Below are positions 1-10,946 of a stretch of 64,000 bases of DNA, one piece after another. The notes beneath the pieces are model-generated. The model did no database searches. It was not told where the DNA came from and saw only the letters and a list, made by a program, of their open reading frames with translations. The DNA comes from Neisseria dumasiana (lineage in GTDB: Bacteria; Pseudomonadota; Gammaproteobacteria; Burkholderiales; Neisseriaceae). The translations under genes and the position numbers were made by a program. The stretch's first letter is position 1. Every line of letters begins with the position of its first letter. The DNA is taken from the NCBI RefSeq assembly GCF_022870885.1, contig NZ_CP091509.1, forward strand, positions 496,001 through 560,000. Reading direction: 5' to 3'.

Positions 1-588
1 CTCGGTTTGCCCGGCTTCTGTTTCTTCGTCGCCGCTTTCGGCGGGTTCAATCAAGTCGGGCAATACCAGCTCGCCCAATTCGGTAAGCGGCGGCAGTTCT
101 TCCAAACTTTCCAACTGCAAATCGCTTAAAAACACATTGGTCGTCGCCCATAAAGCAGGGCGGCCGATAGAATCGCGGTGGCCGATCACCTCAATCCAAC
201 CGCGGTCTTGCAGCGTTTGCATCACGTTTTGCGACACCGCCACGCCGCGTATGCCTTCGATGTCGCCGCGCGTAACCGGCTGCTGGTAGGCGATAATCGC
301 CAGCGTTTCCATCACCGCACGCGAATAACGCGGCGCACGCTGTTCCTGCAAACTGCCCAACCGCTCGAATGCGGCTTGGGCAATCTGAAAACGCCAGCCT
401 TCATGCGTATGCACCAACTGCAAAGCGCGGTTTTGCCAGCGGGTTTTCAAGTTCGCCAGAACATCGATCAGCTTGTCGGGCGACAGCGGCGGAACGCACA
501 GCTCGCGCATGGTCTTTTCGCTGAGCGGTTCGGTTTGAGTAAGCAGCGCGGCTTCGATAAGCGCGTCGGGGGGGAGTTTGTCGGTCAT
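1..588 (-). CDS. scpB: Segregation and condensation protein B (3' end outside window)
   Basis: ScpB is the winged-helix partner of ScpA in the SMC-ScpAB condensin complex, which compacts and segregates the nucleoid. The reverse-strand frame opens with MTDKLPPDALIEAALL and continues through typical ScpB segments such as SRAVMETLAIIAYQQPVTR and EVIGHRDSIGRPALWATT, the second winged helix. About 196 codons are present; the frame is still open at base 1, where the sequence is an acidic tail, so the C-terminus is missing only because of the window edge. The ATG at 588 lies 2 bp after the stop of the restriction gene, and no clear Shine-Dalgarno is visible, so expression may depend on readthrough from upstream genes. 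The partner gene smc is at the far end of the window. Confidence 0.9.
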   Translation of the reverse strand, partial: MTDKLPPDALIEAALLTQTEPLSEKTMRELCVPPLSPDKLIDVLANLKTRWQNRALQLVHTHEGWRFQIAQAAFERLGSLQEQRAPRYSRAVMETLAIIAYQQPVTRGDIEGIRGVAVSQNVMQTLQDRGWIEVIGHRDSIGRPALWATTNVFLSDLQLESLEELPPLTELGELVLPDLIEPAESGDEETEAGQTE

Positions 589-590
589 GG

Positions 591-1709
591 TTATAAAAAA
601 TCTTCAATATTATCTTGAAATACATATTGTCGATGATATGCTAAATATTTTTCACGGCCCTCGGGATAAATACGCATTTTATTTTTTGCGTTGGGATTGA
701 TATTGAGCTTTTCCCAAGTATAAAGGCTTAATCGTGTTCCGCAAATTAATCGCCCATCATCTAAAAATGTAATATAACCTTGATCAAACAACCAATCATA
801 AGTCGGTGTTAAAGCTAAACCGTTCAGATAATCCAGTGCTTCTAGTTCATTATCTTCTTTAATACAAGCCATATAAGGCTTAATGTGGCTGGCTATCAAT
901 AAAATTTCGTCTGTAATCAATGTAAAAGGACATTGTGGCATATGATTAAGTACATCTTTACGGTATTTTTGTTGTCCTTTTCTACCTACATATTTAATAA
1001 TTTCTTGTTCAATAACCTGTTCAGGCTCAAAATTCAATGCTTCAGCTTTATCTGTTGATAAAAGTTGAGGATGAACAATAGAACGAAATTGATAATCCAA
1101 AAAAATCCTAAAATAAAATAATGGCTTGGAATTTTCAGTTTCCTGAACAGGTAATAATTTAAGAATCGATAAGTAACTAATTTTAGGTAAGACAATTTTA
1201 CGCCAAATTGCCCAAATTTCATCATCAGAACGAATGTATCCTCTACGATAACCTTTAGTATTTTCTAAATGATCTGATACATCATAGATAGAAAAAAATA
1301 GATTTTCTACTTTTAAATTATCAATACTTTCAACATATTCATCATAAAATTTTGAAATATCATTATGATAGAGTTGCTCTTGTTTTTGATATTCAACTTT
1401 GGCATCAATCAAATAACGCTTCAAATTTTCTTTATTAAAAAAGCAATTTTGCTGAATAATAGGATATTCAGCTCTCTTTCCTTTAATGGTTCTTGTAACC
1501 CCCCAATTCTCATATTCAAAAAATGCCCTTAATCTACGTCCACTTTCATCAATATAACTTCCAACGTATTTGCGAGCTTCTCCATTGCCACCAAATATAG
1601 ACAATTTATTATTACGATGAATAAAACTATCTTCCGCCCGTAAGTTTTGAATACTATCAATAATGAAATACTCTATATTTTCAATTGTGATTTTTTGATA
1701 ATTCAACAT
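591..1709 (-). CDS. Type II restriction endonuclease, HNH_2-type C-terminal domain
   Basis: Probable restriction enzyme of the R-M pair formed with the upstream cytosine methyltransferase. The C-terminal part (roughly residues 255-350) carries the HNH_2 pattern seen in many restriction enzymes: a C-P-F-T start, LLIASHIKPYMAC, then NGLALTPTYDWLFDQGYITF, and a YPEGREKYLAYH ending. The N-terminal 250 residues are not recognised and probably hold the target-recognition part. The start at 1709 has a good RBS (GGAG) that lies inside the end of the methyltransferase gene, 2 bp downstream of its stop, which suggests translational coupling. The gene is clearly AT-rich compared with its neighbours, indicating transfer. 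The recognition sequence cannot be told from the protein. Confidence 0.8.
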   Translation of the reverse strand: MLNYQKITIENIEYFIIDSIQNLRAEDSFIHRNNKLSIFGGNGEARKYVGSYIDESGRRLRAFFEYENWGVTRTIKGKRAEYPIIQQNCFFNKENLKRYLIDAKVEYQKQEQLYHNDISKFYDEYVESIDNLKVENLFFSIYDVSDHLENTKGYRRGYIRSDDEIWAIWRKIVLPKISYLSILKLLPVQETENSKPLFYFRIFLDYQFRSIVHPQLLSTDKAEALNFEPEQVIEQEIIKYVGRKGQQKYRKDVLNHMPQCPFTLITDEILLIASHIKPYMACIKEDNELEALDYLNGLALTPTYDWLFDQGYITFLDDGRLICGTRLSLYTWEKLNINPNAKNKMRIYPEGREKYLAYHRQYVFQDNIEDFL

Positions 1710-1711
1710 TC

Positions 1712-2911
1712 TTATTCTCCATATTGAGTGATATCCATTTGTTTTAAAAGAGCAATCAAAACATCAACAACGATACTATTTCCGGCCTGGCGATACATCT
1801 GTGTATCGCTCACTAAAATTTTAAAATCATCACGAAATCCCATTAAACGCAAACATTCACGTGGTGTTAATTTCCGAATACGCCCACGATTATGTGTAAC
1901 GTAATTATCCACACCTGCACGGTGCATTTTGTGCATTGTTTGTAATAATGGACGAGCAATAGATAAATCTGTTTTTGTGCTGGTTTTAAAATTTTTTGTT
2001 CCCTCAGCTAAAACATAATTCTTGATTTTGTCAGATAAATAATATTTTTCTTCAACATCATTGACATCGAAAATAAAATCATCAAATTCTGATTCACAGG
2101 CAGCCTGAAAAATAAAATCACCGTGCCAATTAAATTGTTGATTAGCTTTTTGACACAATGCAATATCTCCGTTGATTTGTGTATAACGTTTTTGCCGATT
2201 TTTTGAGCTAGTAACAAATTTTACGCCTTTTTCACGTAAAAAATATTTACTGTCTGTATAGTCTTCCAAAAAATCTTGCATGGTATGCTCTAATTTAATT
2301 TTTTCAGGAAACTGAAATCCATTTTTAAGTGGCGTGTGAAAACCCACCACAAAAATACGTTCACGATGTTGAGGAATACCATAGTCTTTGCTGTTCATCA
2401 CTTGAAAATACAAATCGTACCCCAATGAATGAAAAACACTTTGTACCACTTCCCAAGTTTTTCCATTATCGTGATTGAGTAAACCTTTCACATTTTCATA
2501 AATAAACACTTTGGGTTGTACTTCATCAACTACACGAGCGAAATCATAAAATAATGTTCCGCGTGTATCCTCCAATCCTGCACGTTTTCCTACCATTGAA
2601 AAGGCTTGACAAGGACTACCACCAACTAAAATATCAACTTGATTTTTAAATGGTTTTGCATCAAATTGCGTAATATCGTTATGCCAAAATTTTTCATCAA
2701 GTGTATAGTTGCCAAGATAACTTTTTTTGACATTTGCATCAATATCGCCTGCAAAAATAATAGAATGATTTAATTTTAAACGATTAAATGCCTGTTCAAT
2801 TGCACCAATTCCACTAAATACAGTAGCTAATCTGATGTGTGCATTGGGTTGCGAGAAAAGGTAATTTTTCCAACTTTTATCGTCGATATTAAATAAATTA
2901 TTCGTATTCAT
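1712..2911 (-). CDS. DNA (cytosine-5) methyltransferase of an R-M system
   Basis: Methylates cytosine C5 in the site cut by the linked endonuclease. All main m5C motifs are visible: FSGIGAIEQAF (motif I), GGSPCQAFS with the catalytic Cys (IV), ENVKGLL (VI), PQHRERIFVVGF (VIII), RKLTPRECLRLMGF (IX) and QAGNSIVVDVL (X). The variable target-recognition stretch lies between VIII and IX. I place the start at the ATG at 2911 (about 399 aa). An in-frame GTG at 2956 would extend it by 15 residues into rbgA and looks less likely; neither start has a strong RBS. The gene follows the rbgA stop by 13 bp and precedes the endonuclease. It is AT-rich and lacks the AG-DUS, but contains AGGCAGCCTGAA at 2098-2109, which matches the Kingella dialect. 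Confidence 0.92.
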   Translation of the reverse strand: MNTNNLFNIDDKSWKNYLFSQPNAHIRLATVFSGIGAIEQAFNRLKLNHSIIFAGDIDANVKKSYLGNYTLDEKFWHNDITQFDAKPFKNQVDILVGGSPCQAFSMVGKRAGLEDTRGTLFYDFARVVDEVQPKVFIYENVKGLLNHDNGKTWEVVQSVFHSLGYDLYFQVMNSKDYGIPQHRERIFVVGFHTPLKNGFQFPEKIKLEHTMQDFLEDYTDSKYFLREKGVKFVTSSKNRQKRYTQINGDIALCQKANQQFNWHGDFIFQAACESEFDDFIFDVNDVEEKYYLSDKIKNYVLAEGTKNFKTSTKTDLSIARPLLQTMHKMHRAGVDNYVTHNRGRIRKLTPRECLRLMGFRDDFKILVSDTQMYRQAGNSIVVDVLIALLKQMDITQYGE

Positions 2912-2924
2912 ATTGTTAATTATG

Positions 2925-3848
2925 CTATCTTTTACGCTCTGCTTTGCGCATTTCACGCAAGGCTTTCAATTCGGCTTCTTTCTGTTTGGCTGTTTTGAGC
3001 CATGCTTCCCATTGGTTCGGCGTTTCGAGCGTGATTCTGCCGATGTGGCCGTCGCGGAAATCGGTAAGGATGTTTTCGGCGGTTTTTTGGTAGTTGATGC
3101 GTCCGCCGCTTAATACGGCTCCGCGTTTTTTGGCGATCCATTCGAGCCATTCGGTGTCGTTCCAATGGCTGCTGGGGTCTTTGTCGGCTTGGTAACGTGT
3201 CTGCAACAGGGGCAGGTAGTGGCGGCGCAGGTAGTCGAGCAGTTCGAGGGCGACTTCTTCTTCGTCGAGTGCGTTGCGGCCTACGGCACCGCTGGCGGCG
3301 AGGTTGTAGCCGCTTTCTGCTACGATGATTTTCGGCCACAACATGCCGGGGGTGTCGTAGAGCCAGAAGTCGTCGGCGAGAAACAGGCGTTGTTCGGCTT
3401 TGGTGATGCCGGGTTCGTTGCCGGTTTTGGCGGATTTTTTGCCGATCATGCCGTTTATCAGGGTGGATTTGCCGACGTTGGGGATGCCGCAGATGAGTAC
3501 GCGCAGGGGTTTGTCGATGCCGCCGCGGTTGGGCATCATGTTGCGGCAGGCGCGGGTGATTTTGGCGGTGGCACCTTGCTCGGAAGAGTCGAGAGCGATG
3601 GCTTGGGTGTCGGGCTTGTTGTTGTAGTAATCGAGCCAAACGGCGGTGCGTTCGGGGTCGGCAAGGTCTTGTTTATTGAGGATTTTGAGCTTGGGTTTGC
3701 CGCGCGAAAGTTGTGCCAGCAGGGGATTTTCGCTGGAGGCGGGCAGGCGGGCATCGAGCATTTCAATCACCATATCAATGCTTTTGATGCGCTCGGCGAT
3801 GGCTTTTTTCGCCTTGTTCATGTGGCCGGGAAACCATTGGATTGCCAT
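2925..3848 (-). CDS. rbgA: Ribosome biogenesis GTPase RbgA/YlqF
   Basis: Circularly permuted GTPase that assists late assembly of the 50S ribosomal subunit. The permuted order is visible: the G4 motif NKQD near residue 60, then G1 GIPNVGKST near 120, and G3 DTPG near 170. The N-terminus MAIQWFPGHMNKAKK is the conserved start of the family, so I choose the ATG at 3848; an in-frame upstream start would add 11 poorly conserved residues. A GAGC element precedes it. The protein of about 307 aa has the usual length. The C-terminal end (RKAERKR) is basic, consistent with rRNA contact. It is the first gene of a minus-strand run now interrupted by the R-M genes before scpB. Confidence 0.92.
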   Translation of the reverse strand: MAIQWFPGHMNKAKKAIAERIKSIDMVIEMLDARLPASSENPLLAQLSRGKPKLKILNKQDLADPERTAVWLDYYNNKPDTQAIALDSSEQGATAKITRACRNMMPNRGGIDKPLRVLICGIPNVGKSTLINGMIGKKSAKTGNEPGITKAEQRLFLADDFWLYDTPGMLWPKIIVAESGYNLAASGAVGRNALDEEEVALELLDYLRRHYLPLLQTRYQADKDPSSHWNDTEWLEWIAKKRGAVLSGGRINYQKTAENILTDFRDGHIGRITLETPNQWEAWLKTAKQKEAELKALREMRKAERKR

Positions 3849-3982
3849 AATGTTTTGCTCTTTTATCGATATGGATAGCAAATGGGTTTGCTATGGGTAT
3901 GTGTTTTGTGAGGAGGCCGTCTGAAAATAGTGCTGCTTTATTTCGGGTTGGTTTATTGCCCGTAATCGGCCGAATAACGTAA

Positions 3983-4009
3983 TCAGGCAGCCCGACAAAG
4001 GCTGCCTGA
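3983..4009. terminator. Small hairpin containing AGGCTGCCTGAA
   Basis: Inverted repeat TCAGGCAGC / GCTGCCTGA with a 9-nt loop between rapZ and rbgA. One arm is the 12-mer AGGCTGCCTGAA (3999-4010), identical to the uptake-sequence dialect described for Simonsiella, not to the AG-DUS used elsewhere here. It may be a degraded terminator or a foreign uptake sequence. Confidence 0.4.
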
Positions 4010-4048
4010 ATGAATGCCGTAATTATAGCATATTGTTTTGTTTTAAGC

Positions 4049-4084
4049 TTTCAGACGGCCTCCGGTGCAAGAGGCCGTCTGAAA
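4049..4084. terminator. Inverted DUS pair, terminator after rapZ
   Basis: Perfect 14-bp inverted repeat made of two DUS copies in opposite orientation with an 8-nt loop, just downstream of the rapZ stop on the minus strand. A T-rich stretch follows on that strand. This is the usual neisserial terminator design. Confidence 0.8.
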
Positions 4085-4090
4085 AGATAG

Positions 4091-4945
4091 TTAACGCTCT
4101 GCCAATCGGATAAGTTGGCGGTGGCGCACAAGCAGTTCGTATTGGCCTTGCAGCCGTTTGGCAAGCTGTTCGACTACATACACCGAGCGGTGCTGCCCGC
4201 CGGTGCAGCCGATGCCGATGGTAACGTAACTGCGGCTTTCTACCTGCATTTGGGGCAGCCAGCGGCTCATGAAGTTGCTGATGTCGTTAATCATTTCTTG
4301 CACGGCGGGCTGTTGGCCGAGATAGTCTTGAATCGGTTTGTCCATGCCGTTGTACGGGCGCAGTTCGGTATCGTAATAGGGGTTGGGCAGGCTGCGCATG
4401 TCGAAAAGAAAATCAACGTTGGAAGGTACGCCGTATTTGAAGCCGAATGATTCTAAAATCACCAACATGCCGTTGCGTTCGAGTTTCAGCCATTGTTGAA
4501 CGGTGTAGCGCAGTTGCTGGGCGTTCATTTTGGAGGTGTCGATACAATAGGCCAGCTCGCGCAGGGGGAAAATCCAAGCCCTTTCTTTTTGCAGGCTTTC
4601 GAGCAGGGTGAGGGTTTGCCCGGAAAGGGGGTGGCTGCGGCGGGTTTCGGAAAAACGGCGGATCAGCACGCTTTCTTCGGCTTCGAGAAACAGAATTTCT
4701 ACGTCATGACCCTGTTGGCGCAACTGCCGGATTTGTGTTTCGGCTTCTTTGATGTCGATGCGGGAACGGATGTCGATGCTGATACCCAGTTGGGAAACTT
4801 CGCTGCTTTCGGTGTGGTATGTTACCAAGTCGGGCAGCAGGCCGATGGGAAGGTTATCGACGCAGTAATAGCCTAAGTCTTCGAGAAGTTTGAGCGCAAC
4901 GGATTTGCCGGAGCCGGAAAGCCCGCTAATCAATACTATTTTCAT
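4091..4945 (-). CDS. rapZ: RNase adapter protein RapZ
   Basis: RapZ binds nucleotides and, in enterobacteria, guides RNase E to the sRNA GlmZ, controlling glucosamine-6-phosphate synthase. The N-terminus has the Walker A motif GLSGSGKS at residues 8-15. Further family marks are YYCVDNLP and the C-terminal [19 protein letters not shown], which contains the phosphate-binding region. Length (284 aa) is normal. The start overlaps the 3' end of hprK by 20 bp, so the two are translationally coupled, as is common in beta-proteobacteria. Whether a GlmZ-type circuit exists in Neisseria is not shown by this sequence. Confidence 0.95.
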   Translation of the reverse strand: MKIVLISGLSGSGKSVALKLLEDLGYYCVDNLPIGLLPDLVTYHTESSEVSQLGISIDIRSRIDIKEAETQIRQLRQQGHDVEILFLEAEESVLIRRFSETRRSHPLSGQTLTLLESLQKERAWIFPLRELAYCIDTSKMNAQQLRYTVQQWLKLERNGMLVILESFGFKYGVPSNVDFLFDMRSLPNPYYDTELRPYNGMDKPIQDYLGQQPAVQEMINDISNFMSRWLPQMQVESRSYVTIGIGCTGGQHRSVYVVEQLAKRLQGQYELLVRHRQLIRLAER

Positions 4946-5888
4946 GGCCGGATTCGTTTTCTTTCAGCATGGTTTGGTGGCGTTCCAAAAATTCTTTGGT
5001 GCTGTCTTTGCCGCGCAGCTGCAGAATATAGTTGCGCACGGCGGCTTCGACCAATACGGCGAGGTTGCGGCCGATGGCGACGGGCAGGGTAACGGAACGC
5101 ACGTTAACATCTAAAATGGATTCGGTTTCGGAGCGGATGCTCAGGCGGTCGAGCCGTTTCATGTATTCGTCGTCGGCCGGAACCAGATTGATGATTAATT
5201 GAAGTATTTTTTTGGGGCGGATGGAAGTTTCGCCGAAAATGTGGCGGACGTTGAGCACGCCCAACCCGCGCACTTCCAGAAAATCCCGCAGCATCGGCGG
5301 GCAGCGGCCGTCGAGGGTTTCGGGGCCTGTGCGGTATAGCTCTACCGCATCGTCGGCAATCAGGCTGTGACCGCGGGAAATCAGCTCCAACGCCAGCTCG
5401 CTTTTACCCAGCCCGGATTGGCCGGTGATCAATACGCCGATTTCAAACACGTCGAGAAACACGCCGTGTTTGATGGTGGATACGGCCAATACGCGTTGCA
5501 GGTAAATGCGCAAAACGTCCATCAGATACGGGCTTTCCCGTTTGGACATCAGCAAAGGCACGTTATTGGTGTGGCAGTAGTCGCGCAGCACGGGCGGCAC
5601 GGGCAGATCGTTCGCCACGATAACGAGCGACATGGGCAGATCGAAAAGCTGATAAAAACCGGCGGCGGTTTCTCCGGCCTCCATGCGTTGCAGGTATTCG
5701 ACTTCCGCTACGCCCAAAACCTGCACTTGGTTGGGGTGGATAAAATTCAAATGGCCGACCAGCGCCAAAACGGGCTTGTCGGCCTCAACGCCGATACGGT
5801 TGTCGGCGCCCGCCGTTCCTGCTGCCCAAGCCAGTTGCAGCTTGTGCTGGTTGTCTTGGTAAAGGCGGCGTACTGATATGCTGGGCAT
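4926..5888 (-). CDS. hprK: HPr kinase/phosphorylase
   Basis: HprK phosphorylates and dephosphorylates HPr on a serine, linking carbon or energy state to PTS-type regulation. Walker A GQSGLGKS is at residues 156-163, preceded by the conserved KHGVFLDVF region and followed by the HprK signature around [16 protein letters not shown]. The N-terminal 130 residues form the usual regulatory domain. At 320 aa it has full length. It lies between ptsN (stop 3 bp upstream) and rapZ (overlap), an arrangement typical of beta-proteobacteria with an incomplete PTS that serves regulation rather than sugar uptake. Confidence 0.95.
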   Translation of the reverse strand: MPSISVRRLYQDNQHKLQLAWAAGTAGADNRIGVEADKPVLALVGHLNFIHPNQVQVLGVAEVEYLQRMEAGETAAGFYQLFDLPMSLVIVANDLPVPPVLRDYCHTNNVPLLMSKRESPYLMDVLRIYLQRVLAVSTIKHGVFLDVFEIGVLITGQSGLGKSELALELISRGHSLIADDAVELYRTGPETLDGRCPPMLRDFLEVRGLGVLNVRHIFGETSIRPKKILQLIINLVPADDEYMKRLDRLSIRSETESILDVNVRSVTLPVAIGRNLAVLVEAAVRNYILQLRGKDSTKEFLERHQTMLKENESGHENSID

Positions 5889-5891
5889 TGT

Positions 5892-6341
5892 TTACTCTTC
5901 TTTTAAAAGCTGCTGCACTTCTTCGGCAGATGTGGCAGCCATCAATGCTTCGCGTACTGATTTTTGGGAGAATCTGCCTGCCAGTTTCGACAGCACTTCA
6001 AGATGCTCGCCGGTGGCGTTTTCGGGTACCAACAGCACGAAAATCAGAGAAACGGGTTTGCCGTCGGGCGCATCGAATGCCACGGGTTCTTGCGTGCGGA
6101 TGAATGCACCTACGGCTTTTTTAACCGAAGCATGGCGGCCGTGGGGAATGGCCACGCCTTGACCCAAGCCGGTGGTGCCGAGTTTTTCGCGGGCAAACAG
6201 GCAGTCGAACACATCTGCGCGGGCTAATCCGGCTTCGTTTTCAAGCAGCAGCCCGGCTTGCTCGAATATGCGTTTTTTACTGCTGACTTCTAAATCCAGC
6301 ACAATATGTGATAAAGGCAAGATTTCGCTGATCAGGCTCAT
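5892..6341 (-). CDS. ptsN: PTS EIIA(Ntr)-type regulatory protein PtsN
   Basis: Phosphate-accepting regulator of the nitrogen PTS branch, receiving phosphate from HPr/NPr and acting on other proteins rather than on a sugar. The active-site motif GVAIPHGRH places the phosphorylated histidine at residue 67. The 149-aa length equals that of PtsN proteins. It is the first gene of a tight ptsN-hprK-rapZ operon. A short AT-rich stretch at 6440-6480 upstream is the likely promoter region, but no convincing -35/-10 pair can be assigned. Confidence 0.93.
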   Translation of the reverse strand: MSLISEILPLSHIVLDLEVSSKKRIFEQAGLLLENEAGLARADVFDCLFAREKLGTTGLGQGVAIPHGRHASVKKAVGAFIRTQEPVAFDAPDGKPVSLIFVLLVPENATGEHLEVLSKLAGRFSQKSVREALMAATSAEEVQQLLKEE

Positions 6342-6507
6342 ATCTTTCTCTTTTTAAGTAAGCAAAACAGGGTGCGATTGTACCGACAGTTGGTGTAAAT
6401 CTCAAATTTTCCGGCGTGATTTACACTGTGACGGCGTGTTTTTTATTTGTTTATATTTAAATAATTCAATGGGTTAAAATTTTACGGTTAACGGTGGGTA
6501 ATAAGAG

Positions 6508-6540
6508 GGAGGCCGTCTGAAAAGTTTTCAGACGGCCTCC
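6508..6540. terminator. Inverted DUS pair, terminator after ftsB
   Basis: 16-bp perfect inverted repeat of two DUS copies separated by a single base, 18 bp downstream of the ftsB stop on the minus strand. It separates the ftsB-eno unit from the ptsN operon. Confidence 0.8.
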
Positions 6541-6558
6541 TGATTGCGGTTTGATGCC

Positions 6559-6834
6559 TTAGCGGCGGTAAACCAAGCGGTAGTAGGTTTCTCCGTTTTG
6601 GATGTAGCCTAAATCCACCCGTGCAATTTCGGCTATGGCATCTTGGCCTTCGGCCAAATCGTTTACTTCTGCCGTAAGGGCATTGTTACGCAAAGTCAGT
6701 GCCTGATTTTTTTCTTCCTGCGCGGCAACTTGGTCTTGCAGACGCCACATATCGCGCCAACCACCTTTGGAGAGCCAAAGGCTGTATTGGAACCATGCCA
6801 GCGCGGTAATTAAAACCAGGGTAACCCACTTCAT
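6559..6834 (-). CDS. ftsB: Cell division protein FtsB
   Basis: Small bitopic septal protein that works with FtsL and FtsQ in the divisome. The 91-aa protein has one N-terminal membrane segment (WVTLVLITALAWFQYSLW) followed by a coiled coil with regular heptads (QDQVAAQEEKNQALTLRNNA) and the family end YIQNGETYYRLV. It lies 17 bp downstream of eno, the same eno-ftsB order found in E. coli and most proteobacteria. Confidence 0.92.
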   Translation of the reverse strand: MKWVTLVLITALAWFQYSLWLSKGGWRDMWRLQDQVAAQEEKNQALTLRNNALTAEVNDLAEGQDAIAEIARVDLGYIQNGETYYRLVYRR

Positions 6835-6851
6835 ATATTAGATACCTTTAA

Positions 6852-8336
<1,485 letters not shown>

Positions 8337-8524
8337 GGCCGGAACAAGGGCTGCTGTGAAATAATATTACAAATATTACAGTTGCCGATTATAGCGTTTC
8401 AGGCCGTCTGAAACGAGTATTTTGCCGTTAAATCATATAAAACTTGTCGGAAGTCAATGAACCTAAAAGCGGTTTTGATGTAGCGGCATGTAATTTTAGA
8501 TAGGCCGTTTTGTATAAAATGCCG

Positions 8525-8560
8525 AGGCCGTCTGAAAGCGAACATATTTTCAGACGGCCT
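8525..8560. terminator. Inverted DUS pair, terminator after guaB
   Basis: 13-bp inverted repeat of two DUS copies with a 10-nt loop, 10 bp beyond the guaB stop on the minus strand. Confidence 0.8.
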
Positions 8561-8570
8561 GTGTACCATA

Positions 8571-10076
<1,506 letters not shown>

Positions 10077-10292
10077 TCAAATTTGGCCTGCGCTTGATAC
10101 CCGTTTTCGGCAGATTCAAGCCGTTAAATTTAACGAACTGACATAAGTTGTGCCCGCTTGGGTGGTGCGTTTCGTTGTAACGATACCAAAAGTAACCTTT
10201 GCGGTGCAGGAAAAGCGCTTTGTATCATGACACTTACTTAATTTAACAGTACAATGAAGGCCGTCTGAAACATAACTGAAAGAAAAAAGACT

Positions 10293-10733
10293 ATGCACAT
10301 TACCCGTTTTGCCCCATTAGTTTTGATTTCCGGAATGCTGTTTTCCGGCAGCCTGGCTACTGCCGAAGTGTACACATGGAAAAACAAAAGCGGTGGAAAC
10401 AGCTACTCGGATGTGCCGCAAAATCTGAAAGCTTCGCAATCCGGCACCGTAAATATCCGTACCCATACCGTTATCCGGCCGGCGGCACCGAAAGCAGCAG
10501 AAGGTGAAGGCACGCTTGCCGACAAACAAAAGGAATTGAGCGACGCGATTGCCGAAGAAAACAAAAAAATCGAAGAACGCAATAAAAAGGTTGAGGAAGA
10601 AAACCGCCTGCAAAAAGAAGGCAACTGTAAAATTGCACGCATGAACCGCCAGTTTGCCGAAACGGCGCGGATTGCCAACCGCGAAGAATTTGTGAAACGC
10701 TACGATGCCGATGTGGCGAAATTCTGTAATTAA
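10293..10733 (+). CDS. Secreted DUF4124-domain protein
   Basis: A 146-aa protein with a Sec signal peptide (cleavage probably after LATA near residue 24) and a DUF4124 domain, marked by VYTWKNKSGGNSYSDVP just after the signal. The second half is a charged helix likely to form a coiled coil (EENKKIEERNKKVEEENR) and ends with two cysteines (near NCK and at KFCN). The function of DUF4124 proteins is not established; a periplasmic location is expected. A DUS lies about 30 bp before the ATG. It is transcribed alone, divergently from guaB. Confidence 0.85.
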   Translation: MHITRFAPLVLISGMLFSGSLATAEVYTWKNKSGGNSYSDVPQNLKASQSGTVNIRTHTVIRPAAPKAAEGEGTLADKQKELSDAIAEENKKIEERNKKVEEENRLQKEGNCKIARMNRQFAETARIANREEFVKRYDADVAKFCN

Positions 10734-10797
10734 TCCGTTATTTATTCATTTTTAGTAACAGCATCGACAAAGCTGTTTGCCAATAATCAAACAGGCC

Positions 10798-10889
10798 GAG
10801 ATCTTTGCAAAACCCCACGCCAACAAACAGCCGGAACATTCTTCATCATGTTCCGGCTGTTTGTTGGCGTGGGGTTTTGCAAAGGTCTC
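10798..10889. mobile_element. MITE-like palindromic element with GAGACC termini (copy 2)
   Basis: 92-bp element consisting of two 40-bp arms (10798-10837 and 10850-10889) with a single mismatch and a 12-bp loop. The ends read GAGATCTTTGCAAAA and, inverted, GAGACCTTTGCAAAA. There is no coding capacity. It lies between the convergent DUF4124 gene and pmbA, and as RNA would form a very stable hairpin in either direction. The right end abuts a DUS with the same junction as copy 1. Confidence 0.65.
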
Positions 10890-10919
10890 AGGCCGTCTGA
10901 AAGGGGTTCAGACGGCCTG
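10889..10919. terminator. Inverted DUS pair between DUF4124 gene and pmbA
   Basis: 13-bp inverted repeat of two DUS copies with a 5-nt loop, located between the MITE-like palindrome and the 3' end of pmbA. Confidence 0.75.
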
Positions 10920-10946
10920 TTTCCAATATGGAAGACATTATAGTAA

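Noticed and set aside
568..574. G7 tract at the start of scpB as a phase-variation tract
   Set aside because: Seven bases is short for slippage, and scpB is a housekeeping gene with an intact frame.
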